Below, in pieces: positions 9,266-18,153 of a DNA stretch of 64,000 nucleotides. Position 1 is the first letter of the stretch; every line of letters begins with the position of its first letter. The DNA is taken from assembly GCA_050250815.1 (NCBI GenBank), contig JBFWNY010000011.1, forward strand, positions 32,349 to 96,348, written 5' to 3'. The DNA is from JAEUMD01 sp050250815 (GTDB lineage: Bacteria > Pseudomonadota > Alphaproteobacteria > Rhizobiales > Hyphomicrobiaceae). A program made the translations under genes and the position numbers. The notes under the pieces were generated by a model. The model was not told where the DNA came from and did not search any database. It was given only the letters and a program-made list of their open reading frames with translations.

Positions 9266-10540
9266 TCAGGCCGTGCCGAGCCACGGCGGAAGCCGGTCGA
9301 GCCCGATGAGATCGTCGTAGCTTGGCCGCGGGCGCACGACGGCGAACTCCCCGCCGTTCACCAGCACCTCGGGCACGAGTCGCCGCGTGTTGTAGGTCGA
9401 CGACATCACCGCGCCGTAGGCACCCGCCGTCATCACCGCAAGAAGGTCGCCGGGTTCGAACGGTGGCAGGTTGCGCTCGAGGGCCAGATAATCACCGGTC
9501 TCGCACACAGGCCCGACGACATCCTGCGCCACAGGCGGACGGTTCGCGATCTCCTCGACCACCGGCCAGATCTCGTGATGGGCCTCGTACAGTGTTGGCC
9601 GGATGAGATCGTTCATCGCACCATCGACAATCGTGAACGTGCGGTCGGCACCTTCCTTGACGAAGATGACGCGCGCAACGAGCACGCCGGCGTTGCCGAC
9701 GATCATGCGACCCGGCTCCAGGATCAATTCGAGACCCAGGTCGCCCAGCGCCTCGCCGACGACGCGTGCGTATTCGTCGGGGTGCGGCGGCACGTCGTTG
9801 ATGCCCCGGTAGGGCACACCCAGCCCACCACCAAGATCGAGATGCTCCAGCGCATGTCCGCGTGCACGCAACTCGAGCGCCAGCTCACGCATCAGCTGGA
9901 AGGCGTCACGGAACGGCGACAGATCGGTGATCTGGCTGCCGATGTGCATGTGGATACCCGCGGTGGCAATCCCCGTGAGCGTGCGCGCCTTGTCGTAGAT
10001 CTCGACAGCATCGGCGAATGGGATTCCGAACTTGTTTTCCGCCTTGCCCGTCGAGATCTTGGCGTGCGTGCGCGCATCGACGTCGGGATTGACCCGCAGT
10101 GCCACCCGCGCCGACGTGCCAAGCTCCGCGGCAACGCTGCTCAGCGCTTCAAGCTCCGGCTCGCTCTCGACATTGAAACCGCGGATGCCTTGGGCGAGCG
10201 CATAGGCCATCTCCTCTCGCGTCTTGCCGACGCCCGCAAAGATGATGCGATCGGCCGGCACTCCGGCGGCTCGAGCCCGGCGCAGCTCTCCCTCCGACAC
10301 GACGTCCATGCCAGCGCCCAGCCGCGCCATTGTTGCAAGCACGGCCTGGTTGGAGTTGGCCTTGACCGCAAAGCAGATCAGGTGGCGCTGGCCTGCGAAC
10401 GCATCCGTGAGGACCTGGTAATGACGTTCCAGCGTTGCCGTCGAATAGCAGTAGAACGGCGTGCCCACTGCAGCGGCGATGCGACTGAGCGGCACGCCTT
10501 CCGCATGAAGCTCGCCGTCGCGATAGTGGAAGTGATGCAT
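9266..10540 (-). CDS. lysA: Diaminopimelate decarboxylase
   Basis: PLP enzyme that decarboxylates meso-diaminopimelate to L-lysine, the last step of lysine synthesis, in the cytoplasm. The 424 residues match the family length. Visible motifs are the PLP-lysine in CFAVKANSN (Lys60), HIGSQI, the glycine-rich phosphate site LDLGGGLG, and CETGDYLA near the C-terminus with the active-site cysteine. It lies downstream of argH and lptM on the same strand, the standard alphaproteobacterial order. Confidence 0.96.
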   Translation of the reverse strand: MHHFHYRDGELHAEGVPLSRIAAAVGTPFYCYSTATLERHYQVLTDAFAGQRHLICFAVKANSNQAVLATMARLGAGMDVVSEGELRRARAAGVPADRIIFAGVGKTREEMAYALAQGIRGFNVESEPELEALSSVAAELGTSARVALRVNPDVDARTHAKISTGKAENKFGIPFADAVEIYDKARTLTGIATAGIHMHIGSQITDLSPFRDAFQLMRELALELRARGHALEHLDLGGGLGVPYRGINDVPPHPDEYARVVGEALGDLGLELILEPGRMIVGNAGVLVARVIFVKEGADRTFTIVDGAMNDLIRPTLYEAHHEIWPVVEEIANRPPVAQDVVGPVCETGDYLALERNLPPFEPGDLLAVMTAGAYGAVMSSTYNTRRLVPEVLVNGGEFAVVRPRPSYDDLIGLDRLPPWLGTA

Positions 10541-10672
10541 GGGGATTCCGGCCGGAGGGTCGTCGTTACAGGACGCCTGCCTTACCGCAAATCGCAGCCG
10601 CGCGCGAGGGGCGCGGAAGCCGGCAGATCACCCTTTGCGAAGATGAAGGGATCGGCGGGAAGAGACTGAGGG

Positions 10673-10885
10673 CTAACGGATCAGGCCGTCGAGAACGAAG
10701 TCGCGATGCGGCTTCTGGCCGGCAGACGACTTGGGGCCCGCATCGGCCGCCTCAGGAGAGGTTGCCGTGCCCCCGGCCTTGGCCTTGACAGGCGCCTCCA
10801 GAGAGCCGCGCACGCCACAGCCACTCAGCGCCAGAGCAACCGGCACGAGTGCGAGAAGGGCGAGCCTTGTCGGCGCACGCATCAT
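10673..10885 (-). CDS. lptM: LptM-like small lipoprotein
   Basis: A 70-residue lipoprotein: two Met, a hydrophobic signal, and the lipobox LSGC (Cys23), then GVRGSLEAP and a Lys/Pro/Ala-rich tail ending in RDFVLDGLIR. The CG-x-RG-x-LE-P pattern after the lipobox is typical of the small lipoproteins between argH and lysA, now grouped with LptM, a factor aiding maturation of the LptD-LptE outer-membrane translocon. The start is the first of two tandem ATGs at 10885. The assignment rests on size, lipobox and position. Confidence 0.8.
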   Translation of the reverse strand: MMRAPTRLALLALVPVALALSGCGVRGSLEAPVKAKAGGTATSPEAADAGPKSSAGQKPHRDFVLDGLIR

Positions 10886-10953
10886 GAGGCGTCGAATTCC
10901 CCCAGTTTCAAGGCCCGAGCAAGGCAGTAGGAGCGCCCGCAGCCAAATCCTGC

Positions 10954-12363
10954 TTAGACCGTCTTGCGGGCCTTTTCCAATCGCTTGAGCCAGGACTTGG
11001 CCATTTTGGCGACATTCTGTGGCGCCGTTCCACCATAGCTTTGGCGGCTGCGCACCGAGCTTTCCACGCTGAGAACCCCGAAAACATCGGCCGTAATACG
11101 CTTCTCCACCTCTTGCATGGCCGAAAGAGGCAGCGCGGCGAGGTCTACCCCCCGCTTCTCGGCAATCCTGACGATGGTGCCTGTGACGTGATGGGCTTCC
11201 CGGAATGGCATCTTCAGCGTGCGCACGAGCCAGTCCGCCAGGTCGGTGGCGGTCGAGAACCCACTGCCGGCCGCCGCCGCCATGCGTTCGGGAACTGGTT
11301 CCATGTCGCCGACCATGCCGGTCATGGCGGCCACGGCGAGCGCATAGTTGGACAGCGCGTCGAAGGTCGTCTCCTTGTCCTCCTGCATGTCCTTGGAATA
11401 GGTCAGCGGCAGGCCCTTCATCACCAGCACGAGCCCTTGGAAGGCCCCGGCAATGCGGCCGACCTTGGCGCGGCACAGCTCGGCGGCGTCCGGATTGCGC
11501 TTCTGGGGCATGATCGACGAGCCGGTCGTCCACTTGTCGGACAGCCGGACGAAGCCGAACTGCGGCGTCATCCAGATCACGATTTCTTCGGACAAGCGCG
11601 ACAGGTGCATGGCCGAGATCGTGGCGGCCGCTAGCGTCTCGAGCGCAAAATCGCGGTCGGCGACGCTGTCCAGCGAGTTGGCGGTCGGCCGGTCGAAGCC
11701 CAGCGCCGCGGCCGTCATGTGCCGGTCGATGGAGAACGACGTTCCGGCGAGCGCCGCCGCGCCCAGCGGACACTCGTTGAGCCGGCGGCGCGCGTCGGCG
11801 AAGCGCCCTCGATCCCGCCCCAGCATCTCGACATAGGCGAGCAGATGGTGGCCGAAAGTGACAGGCTGCGCCGGTTGCAGGTGGGTGAAGCCCGGCATGA
11901 CGACGGCGGAATGAGCGAGCGCCTTCTCCGCCAGAACCCGCTGCAAGCCGGCCAGCGCGACATCGAAGGCGTCGAGCGCATCACGCACGTACATGCGGAA
12001 ATCGAGCGCAACCTGATCGTTACGCGATCGGGCCGTGTGCAGCCGCCCCGCCGCCGGGCCGGCAATCTCCTTGAGACGGCCTTCGACGTTCATGTGTATG
12101 TCTTCCAGCGCCTCGGAGAACGCGAGCTTGCCGGTGGCGATCTCTTCGGCAACCTGATCGAGCCCCTTGGCGATCTCGCGGGCGTCGGCCTTGGTGATGA
12201 TGCCGGTCTCCGCAAGCATTGCCGCGTGCGCCTTGGAGCCGCGGATGTCCTGGGGCGCCAATGCCTTGTCGAAGCCGATCGAGGCATTTATTCGCACCAT
12301 CAGCTCGTCGGGTGACATCTCGAAGCGGCCACCCCACATCTTGTTGGACGGTTTGTCGGACAC
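10954..12363 (-). CDS. argH: Argininosuccinate lyase
   Basis: Cleaves argininosuccinate to arginine and fumarate, the last step of arginine synthesis. The 469-residue length and the family signature GSSIMPQKRNPD, plus the N-terminal MWGGRFE and TARSRNDQ-type segments, make this secure. I start at the GTG at 12363 (VSDKPSNKMWGG) because an AGGAGAG ribosome site lies 8 bases upstream; longer in-frame starts add a proline/alanine-rich stretch with no family counterpart. It is divergent from the thioredoxin-like gene at 12416, so the roughly 50 bases between them must hold both start regions. Confidence 0.96.
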   Translation of the reverse strand: MSDKPSNKMWGGRFEMSPDELMVRINASIGFDKALAPQDIRGSKAHAAMLAETGIITKADAREIAKGLDQVAEEIATGKLAFSEALEDIHMNVEGRLKEIAGPAAGRLHTARSRNDQVALDFRMYVRDALDAFDVALAGLQRVLAEKALAHSAVVMPGFTHLQPAQPVTFGHHLLAYVEMLGRDRGRFADARRRLNECPLGAAALAGTSFSIDRHMTAAALGFDRPTANSLDSVADRDFALETLAAATISAMHLSRLSEEIVIWMTPQFGFVRLSDKWTTGSSIMPQKRNPDAAELCRAKVGRIAGAFQGLVLVMKGLPLTYSKDMQEDKETTFDALSNYALAVAAMTGMVGDMEPVPERMAAAAGSGFSTATDLADWLVRTLKMPFREAHHVTGTIVRIAEKRGVDLAALPLSAMQEVEKRITADVFGVLSVESSVRSRQSYGGTAPQNVAKMAKSWLKRLEKARKTV

Positions 12364-12415
12364 GGGTGGCGCTCTCCTGTAGGGCGGTTCGGGCGGAATA
12401 CGGGAACGGGATGCG

Positions 12416-13021
12416 ATGCGCGCAGGACTGATAGGAGCGGGATTGCTGGCGGTTGCCGGTGTTGCGGCGGTATACGTCAGTGTGCGCGCGCCTGACAACG
12501 GCGCGCCCGCGGGCCTGCAAGGGGCTGGGACCGCCACCACGGCGAGCGGTCCCCGGCTGAATACCGGCAAGATGGCCGCCTTCGTCTACAAGAGCGACCC
12601 GCCGCCGGTGCCGTCCTTCCCCTTCTTCGACGCAAGCCAGCAGACGCGGACGATCGGGTCCTTCAAAGGCAAGGTCGTTCTCATGAACCTGTGGGCGACA
12701 TGGTGCGGCCCGTGCCGCGAGGAAATGCCCGCGCTCGACCGACTTCAGAAGCAGATGGGCTCGGACAAGTTCGAGGTCGTGGCTGTGAGCGTCGACAAGA
12801 ACGGTTTCGACAAGGCGCGCAAATTCCTTCAGGGGATCGACGTTTCGTCACTCGCCTTCTACGCGGACCCAAGCGCGCGCGCGGCCTCCGAGGTCAAGGC
12901 AATCGGCATGCCGGCGACTCTGCTGATCGATGCCGAGGGCCGCGAAGTCGGCCGGCTCTTGGGCCCAGCGGAGTGGGACTCGGCCGAGGCCAAACGTCTT
13001 ATCGAGGCGGCACTCAAGTAG
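12416..13021 (+). CDS. TlpA-like membrane-anchored thiol:disulfide oxidoreductase
   Basis: A 201-residue protein with an N-terminal signal-anchor (about residues 4-22), a Pro/Ala-rich linker and a thioredoxin-fold domain facing the periplasm. The active site is WCGPC (Cys97, Cys100), with a cis-proline region GMPATLL. Such TlpA/CcmG-like proteins reduce disulfides during cytochrome c or cytochrome oxidase assembly. Its position divergent from argH is conserved in Hyphomicrobiales, but no cytochrome-maturation genes are nearby, so the client is unknown. Confidence 0.88.
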   Translation: MRAGLIGAGLLAVAGVAAVYVSVRAPDNGAPAGLQGAGTATTASGPRLNTGKMAAFVYKSDPPPVPSFPFFDASQQTRTIGSFKGKVVLMNLWATWCGPCREEMPALDRLQKQMGSDKFEVVAVSVDKNGFDKARKFLQGIDVSSLAFYADPSARAASEVKAIGMPATLLIDAEGREVGRLLGPAEWDSAEAKRLIEAALK

Positions 13022-13456
13022 CGCTCTGCTGCATCGCAGAATTCTTGACGCACGAATTTGCTGCGTCGCAGCACCAGCTTCGCCTCAATAGTTTCCAAGT
13101 CTGTGCGACCTGCCTGGATGCCGGAAAAGGCATGAAATAGTGAAGACGAAGAACAACTTTAGTCTAGTTTCACGGCGCCCTGGACGCGCCTCCGAAGTAG
13201 ATGACAATCGCTTTTGCGAATTTGAACCGCATAGCAAATTAGTTACGGGAAATTTCTACCGATCGGGCGAATATTTCGGACTAATGTGCGTCAACATGTC
13301 GCACATTAGTCCGTCGAAATAATTCGCATCGCAAGAACTCAACTTGACCGCATAGCATCCCCCGCCGTCGGCCGCTTCTGCGCACTCAGCGCATGCATCT
13401 GCGCGCCGACTGATCAGCATTGTGCAGTTGCTCAGGTGGGGGACACGGGCGAGTCC
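13022..13456. other. Intergenic region before tctA
   Basis: About 435 bases, more AT-rich than the flanking genes. I see no convincing gene: a 60-codon open frame at 13140-13322 has no ribosome site and runs across the palindrome. The clear structure is the perfect inverted repeat at 13277-13313. The tctA promoter is presumably here. Confidence 0.6.
13277..13313. repeat. Perfect 14-bp inverted repeat upstream of tctA
   Basis: Arms CGGACTAATGTGCG (13277-13290) and CGCACATTAGTCCG (13300-13313) are exact reverse complements around a 9-base centre. A further ATTTC/GAAAT match flanks them with a 2-base bulge. No T-run follows, so a simple terminator is unlikely. It is about 145 bases before the tctA start and may be a regulator-binding site or an RNA hairpin in the leader. 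Confidence 0.7.
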
Positions 13457-14965
13457 ATGGAAGAGATCGCTTCGCTGCTGCACGGGTTCTCCGTCGCATT
13501 AACTCCCTTCAACCTGTCGCTGATGGCCGTCGGAATCATCCTGGGCGTGATCATCGGCGTGCTGCCTGGGCTGGGCGGCGCCAATGGCGTGGCCATTCTG
13601 CTGCCGCTGACGTTCTCGATGCCGCCGACCTCGGCCATCATCATGCTCTCTTGCATCTACTGGGGAGCGTTGTTCGGCGGCGCCATCACCTCGATCCTGT
13701 TCAACATCCCCGGCGAGCCCTGGTCGGTTGCAACGACGTTCGACGGGCACCCCATGGCCCGTCAGGGCCGAGCCGACGAGGCGCTAACCGCCGCCTTCAC
13801 CTCCTCCTTCGTCGGCGCCTTCTTCGCTGTCGTCATGATCACGTTCCTGGCGCCCCTGGTTGCCAAGTTCGCGCTCAAGTTCGGCCCGGCCGAATTCTTC
13901 GCCGTCTTCTTCCTCACATTTGCGAGCTTTGTGGGCATGGGCCGCGGTTCGCCCATGAAGGTGGTGGCGGCGATGTGCCTGGGCTTCGCGCTCGGTGCCG
14001 TCGGCCTCGACAAGATGACAGGTACGCTCCGCTTCACTTTCGGACACGAGGAGCTGCTGTCGGGCTTCGACTTCCTGATCGCTGTGATCGGCCTGTTCGG
14101 CATCGGCGAGATCCTGTCCTCGGTCGAGGACGGCCTGAAGTTCCAGGGCGCGCACGCCTCCCTGCGCCTCAGCGCCGTGTTCACCACCTGGAAAAAGCTG
14201 CTCGCCTACTGGGCGACGTCGCTGCGCAGTTGCATCGTCGGCTGCTGGATGGGCGTGACGCCGGGCGGCGCGACACCCGCCTCGTTCATGAGCTATGGGC
14301 TGGCCAAGCGCTTTTCGCCAAATGGCGCCAATTTCGGCCGCGGCGAGATCGAAGGCGTGGTGGCGCCCGAGACGGCAGCACACGCCGCAGGCACAAGCGC
14401 GCTGCTGCCCATGATCACGCTGGGTATCCCGGGCTCCCCCACCGCGGCCGTGCTGCTCGGCGGTTTGATGATCTGGGGTCTGCAGCCCGGACCGATGCTG
14501 TTCGTCGAGCAGAAGGAGTTCGTCTGGGGTCTCATCGCATCGATGTACCTGGGCAACTTCGCCGGTCTCGTCATCGTGCTGACGTGCGTGCCGCTGTTCG
14601 CAGCGATCCTGCGAATCCCGTTCTCTATCGTCGCACCGGTGATCCTCGTGGTTTGCGCGATCGGCGCCTACACCGTGCACAACTCGATGTTCGACGTCTG
14701 GATGATGCTGGTGTTCGGCCTCATCGGCTACGCGTTCAATAAACTCGGCTACCCGCTGGCGCCGCTCGTGCTCGCCATCGTGCTCGGCGACAAGGCCGAG
14801 GAAGGCTTCCGCCAGGCACTGCTTGGCAGCCAGGGCGGGCTCTCCGTCTTCTTCTCCAACTGGCTGGTCGGCTCGATCATGGGGCTGGGGATCATACTTC
14901 TGCTCTGGCCCGCCGTAGGCTGGATCAAGTCGAAGCTTCGTCGCGCCGATGGAGCGGCGGCCTGA
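13457..14965 (+). CDS. tctA: Tripartite tricarboxylate transporter, large membrane subunit TctA
   Basis: A 502-residue inner-membrane protein, the usual length for TctA, with about 11-12 hydrophobic segments. The GVLPGLGGANG motif near the N-terminus is the family signature, repeated in a related form as LGIPGSPTAAVLLGG in the second half. It is the transport subunit of a TTT-family secondary transporter that takes up carboxylates with help from a periplasmic binding protein. I chose the ATG at 13457 (MEEIASLLHGF) by likeness to family N-termini; a GTG at 13436 is possible. The tctC gene follows after about 95 bases. Confidence 0.93.
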   Translation: MEEIASLLHGFSVALTPFNLSLMAVGIILGVIIGVLPGLGGANGVAILLPLTFSMPPTSAIIMLSCIYWGALFGGAITSILFNIPGEPWSVATTFDGHPMARQGRADEALTAAFTSSFVGAFFAVVMITFLAPLVAKFALKFGPAEFFAVFFLTFASFVGMGRGSPMKVVAAMCLGFALGAVGLDKMTGTLRFTFGHEELLSGFDFLIAVIGLFGIGEILSSVEDGLKFQGAHASLRLSAVFTTWKKLLAYWATSLRSCIVGCWMGVTPGGATPASFMSYGLAKRFSPNGANFGRGEIEGVVAPETAAHAAGTSALLPMITLGIPGSPTAAVLLGGLMIWGLQPGPMLFVEQKEFVWGLIASMYLGNFAGLVIVLTCVPLFAAILRIPFSIVAPVILVVCAIGAYTVHNSMFDVWMMLVFGLIGYAFNKLGYPLAPLVLAIVLGDKAEEGFRQALLGSQGGLSVFFSNWLVGSIMGLGIILLLWPAVGWIKSKLRRADGAAA

Positions 14966-15060
14966 CCGACAAACCGCGCGGGAAGAGCTGCGGCGCCAGC
15001 GCGGGCCAACCAAACGAGCCGCGGAAACGAACAAGTCCAGCGTCCTGGAGGGAATAACCC

Positions 15061-16080
15061 ATGGAACCAACCGTAAAGCTATCGCACATGCTCGCTGCGA
15101 GCGCCGTGGCCGTTGTCACCGCCCTTTCGGCGGGACCGGCGCAAGCGTGGGAGCCGACCAAGCCCGTTACATTCGTCGTGCCGGCAGGAACCGGCGGCGG
15201 CGCCGATCAGATGGCTCGCTTCATCCAGGGCGTCGTTGCCAAGAACAACCTGATGAGCCAGCCGCTCGTGGTGGTGAACAAGGGCGGCGGCGCGGGCGCC
15301 GAGGGCTTCCTCGAGGTCAAGAAGGCCAAGGGCGACCCGCACACCATCATCATCACGCTTTCCAACCTGTTCACGACGCCGCTGGCGACCGGCGTGCCGT
15401 TCAAATGGTCGGAGTTGACGCCGGTCTCGATGCTGGCGCTCGATCAGTTCATCCTCTGGGTCAATAACGACAACGCGGCCAAGAGTGCGGCCGACTATAT
15501 CGCCGCGGTCAAGTCTGGCGACGACAAGTCGTTCAAGATGGGCGGCACGGGCTCCAAGCAGGAAGACCAGATCATCACGGCCGCGCTCGAGCGCGTCACG
15601 GCGCCCAAGAAGTTCACCTACATCCCCTACAAGGGCGGTGGCGAGGTGGCGACGCAGCTTGTCGGCGGCCATGTGACGTCGACCGTCAACAACCCGATCG
15701 AAGCTGTCTCTCACTGGAAATCGGGAGCACTGCGGCCGCTGTGCATCTTCGACGCCAAGCGCTCCACCTACACGGAGAAGGTGACAGCCGACAAAGCCTG
15801 GTCCGACATCCCGACCTGCAAGGAGGCGGGCGTCGACGTCGAGTACCAGATGCTGCGCGGCATCTTCATGCCCGCGGGCGTGAAGGCAGAGGAAGTCGCC
15901 TATTACGTCGACCTTATCAAAAAGATCGCCGCGACCGACGACTGGAAGGAGTTCATGCAGAAGGGCGCATTCAACCAGACCATGATGTCGGGTGACGCGT
16001 TCAAGGACTGGGTGGCCAAGGCCGACCAGATCCATCATGCTCTGATGAAGGAGGCGGGCTTCCTGGCCGCCGGCAACTGA
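15061..16080 (+). CDS. tctC: Tripartite tricarboxylate transporter substrate-binding protein TctC
   Basis: Periplasmic solute receptor of 339 residues. The N-terminal Sec signal ends near SAGPAQA, followed by WEPTKPVTFVVPAGTGGGADQMAR, read here as the typical start of the Bug/TctC fold with its glycine-rich ligand loop. An excellent ribosome site (GGAGGGAATAA) precedes the ATG. The ligand cannot be deduced; TctC proteins bind di- and tricarboxylates, terephthalate, nicotinate and others. It lies between the two membrane subunits. Confidence 0.93.
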   Translation: MEPTVKLSHMLAASAVAVVTALSAGPAQAWEPTKPVTFVVPAGTGGGADQMARFIQGVVAKNNLMSQPLVVVNKGGGAGAEGFLEVKKAKGDPHTIIITLSNLFTTPLATGVPFKWSELTPVSMLALDQFILWVNNDNAAKSAADYIAAVKSGDDKSFKMGGTGSKQEDQIITAALERVTAPKKFTYIPYKGGGEVATQLVGGHVTSTVNNPIEAVSHWKSGALRPLCIFDAKRSTYTEKVTADKAWSDIPTCKEAGVDVEYQMLRGIFMPAGVKAEEVAYYVDLIKKIAATDDWKEFMQKGAFNQTMMSGDAFKDWVAKADQIHHALMKEAGFLAAGN

Positions 16081-16103
16081 CACCGCAACACCAAAGCCCG
16101 CGG

Positions 16104-16127
16104 GAGGCGCACCTCGGACGGCGCCTC
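16104..16127 (+). promoter_or_regulatory. Stem-loop in the tctC-tctB intergenic region
   Basis: GAGGCGC (16104-16110) pairs with GCGCCTC (16121-16127) around a 10-base loop. No T-run follows. In binding-protein transporter operons such hairpins often lower expression of the membrane subunit relative to the receptor; that role is inferred here. Confidence 0.35.
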
Positions 16128-16178
16128 TCGCAACCGGAACGACGCAAAAGAATGCGGCACGCGGCCGTGGAGCGAGCA

Positions 16179-16694
16179 ATGCAGGACAATCATCCCCACG
16201 AAACAGCGCTGCTGGTCTCGATGCGAACGATGGACATCGTCGTCGCGCTGATGCTGCTGGGCCTTGCTGCGATCGGCATCTACGAGAGCATGCGCATCGG
16301 CTACGGCTGGGAGGAAGGCGTTGGACCGGCGGCCGGCTTCTTCCCATTCATCGTGTGTGTGCTGCTGGCGATTGCCAGTGTCTACAATCTGCTGATCGCT
16401 ATCCTGAAGAAGAACGAGGACTGGGACGAGGACTTCGTCACCATCGCTGGCTTCCGCCGCATCCTCTTTGTCATCCTGCCGCTCGTTCTGTTCATTGCGG
16501 CCATCCACTACGTCGGCATTTACGTTGCCTCCGCCGCGTTCATCGCCGGCTTCATGATCGCCTTCGGCGGCAGCGGCGTTCTGAAGGCCGCGGCCGTCGG
16601 TATCGGAGTACCGCTGATGCTGTTCTTCATGTTCGAGCGCTGGTTCCTCGTGCCGCTGCCCAAGGGGCCGCTCGAGGCGATGCTCGGCTACTGA
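16179..16694 (+). CDS. tctB: Tripartite tricarboxylate transporter, small membrane subunit TctB
   Basis: A 171-residue membrane protein with four hydrophobic segments, the TctB architecture, including the GPAAGFFPFIVCVLLA segment after the first helix. The ATG at 16179 has GGAGCGA just upstream; an in-frame ATG at 16152 is less well placed. Family members are poorly conserved, so position beside tctA and tctC carries weight. Confidence 0.85.
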   Translation: MQDNHPHETALLVSMRTMDIVVALMLLGLAAIGIYESMRIGYGWEEGVGPAAGFFPFIVCVLLAIASVYNLLIAILKKNEDWDEDFVTIAGFRRILFVILPLVLFIAAIHYVGIYVASAAFIAGFMIAFGGSGVLKAAAVGIGVPLMLFFMFERWFLVPLPKGPLEAMLGY

Positions 16695-16735
16695 AGCGGC
16701 TCCCCCCATCCAGCACTGAAACCGGTACCGCGACG

Positions 16736-17491
16736 ATGCTCGAGATCCTCGCCGCCGACCCGACGGGTCTGCTCCATAGCGTCCTGACGGAGATTGTCCA
16801 CGCCTTCGAAGCCGACTGGTGGCGCCACAACTTCGACGAGCTGGTCAAGGTATTCATCATCGACATCACGCTCGCTGGCGACAACGCCATCGTTGTGGGC
16901 ATGGCGGCCTCGCAGGTGCCGGTCCAGCAGCGCGCCAAGGTCATTTTCTGGGGCATCCTGGCCGCCGTCGTGCTGCGCATCCTGTTCGCGGCGATCACCC
17001 AGAAACTGCTGTTGATATTCGGCCTGACGCTGGCCGGCGGCCTGCTGTTGTTGTGGGTCTGCTGGAAGATGTACCGCGGCATCGTCGATGGGGCCGAGCA
17101 CGACCTCGACGCGGTGGAGGCAGGAGAAAACGGAGCCGACGGCCGCAGCTTCTGGTCGGCGGTCAGCCAGATCATCGTCGCCGATGTCTCGATGTCGCTC
17201 GACAACGTGCTGGCGGTTGCCGGTGCGGCCGGTCAGAGCCAGCTCGTGCTCGTCTTCGGCCTCGCGCTTTCGATCGGACTGCTGGCGCTCGCCTCGCACT
17301 TCATCGCTCGGCTGCTGGTGCGCTATCCCTGGATCTCGTGGATCGGTCTGGCGATCATCGTCTGGGTCGCGCTCGACATGGTCTACCGCGGGTCGCACGA
17401 GGTGACCTGCCAGGCCATCGGTATCGGCTGCTCTGAGGACCTCTACCACGCGATCCTGCACCGCCTCGGGCTTGGAGCGCGAGGCCCGTGA
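16736..17491 (+). CDS. TerC-family (YjbE-type) integral membrane protein
   Basis: A 251-residue protein with about seven hydrophobic segments. The family signatures DITLAGDNAIVVGMA and, in the second half, DVSMSLDNVLAVAG carry the conserved acidic residues thought to bind metal ions. TerC proteins are linked to tellurite resistance and, in recent work, to manganese export during loading of exported metalloenzymes. It begins about 40 bases after tctB and could share its transcript, but a functional link to carboxylate uptake is not evident. Confidence 0.88.
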   Translation: MLEILAADPTGLLHSVLTEIVHAFEADWWRHNFDELVKVFIIDITLAGDNAIVVGMAASQVPVQQRAKVIFWGILAAVVLRILFAAITQKLLLIFGLTLAGGLLLLWVCWKMYRGIVDGAEHDLDAVEAGENGADGRSFWSAVSQIIVADVSMSLDNVLAVAGAAGQSQLVLVFGLALSIGLLALASHFIARLLVRYPWISWIGLAIIVWVALDMVYRGSHEVTCQAIGIGCSEDLYHAILHRLGLGARGP

Positions 17492-17587
17492 CCGAGCGGC
17501 GGTAGGGCGACGGCAAAAGGCAGAAAGCGCCAGCGACGATGCTCGCCGCCAGCGCGAATATTTCCCTCGCACGTGAGGCCGTGGTTG

Positions 17588-17887
17588 CTATTTCTTCTTC
17601 TTCGCTGGCGCCTTCTTGGCGGGCGGAGCGGAAGCCTTGGCCTTGGTCTTCTGCGTCAGGGCGGAGGCCGCGACCGTCTTCTCGGCCGCCGATGCGTTCT
17701 TGTCACGCATCACCTTGCTCGCCTTGCTCGCCACCGCGGCGCTTGTGACCTCGTTGGAGCCCTTCTGCGTCAGGGCGGAGGCCGCGGCCGACCTTGCCTC
17801 CTTCGAGGCCTTGGGGTCCTTCATGACCTTGGACGCCGCCGAGGCGACCTTGGAGCTGGTGGATTCGCTTGCCGGTTTCTTGGCCAT
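17588..17887 (-). CDS. Lys/Ala-rich repeat protein, histone H1-like composition
   Basis: A 99-residue, highly basic protein. It contains two copies of a roughly 30-residue unit: SKVMKDPKAS...AASALTQKGS (about residues 19-44) and SKVMRDKNAS...AASALTQKTK (about 58-83). The tail is APPAKKAPAKKKK, like the C-terminal tail of H1-type histones. Similar small proteins are common in Hyphomicrobiales, without an assigned function as far as I know. DNA or RNA binding is plausible from charge alone. It starts at the ATG at 17887 (MAKKPASE). Confidence 0.75.
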   Translation of the reverse strand: MAKKPASESTSSKVASAASKVMKDPKASKEARSAAASALTQKGSNEVTSAAVASKASKVMRDKNASAAEKTVAASALTQKTKAKASAPPAKKAPAKKKK

Positions 17888-18153
17888 GGCCGGGATCTCG
17901 CTCGAGTAACCGCACCCTTTGTGCGGCCAAGCGAAGCTATCGAGATTCGCGGCGGATGGAATCGAGATTATGTGGCTGGTCAATCCTTGGCCGAAAGTTC
18001 CGTGCATGCGCGGCTTGGAAGCATCAGGCCCAGCCCAACCTCCAACACGCCCTGCGGCCGATCCTTGCCCTTGGCGTTGACACTCCACCCGTGCGCGCGC
18101 CACAACGCTTGCCGACTAATCGAAAAGCCCGCGATTGCATGGAGCCGCCGGAA

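Noticed and set aside
7590..9320. Long open frame on the plus strand opposite the TIGR02302 gene
   Set aside because: It is an antisense shadow of a GC-rich gene with Arg/Ala/Gln-rich composition and no family features.
13140..13322. 60-codon open frame between tlpA-like gene and tctA
   Set aside because: No ribosome site, no recognisable protein pattern, and it runs across the perfect inverted repeat.
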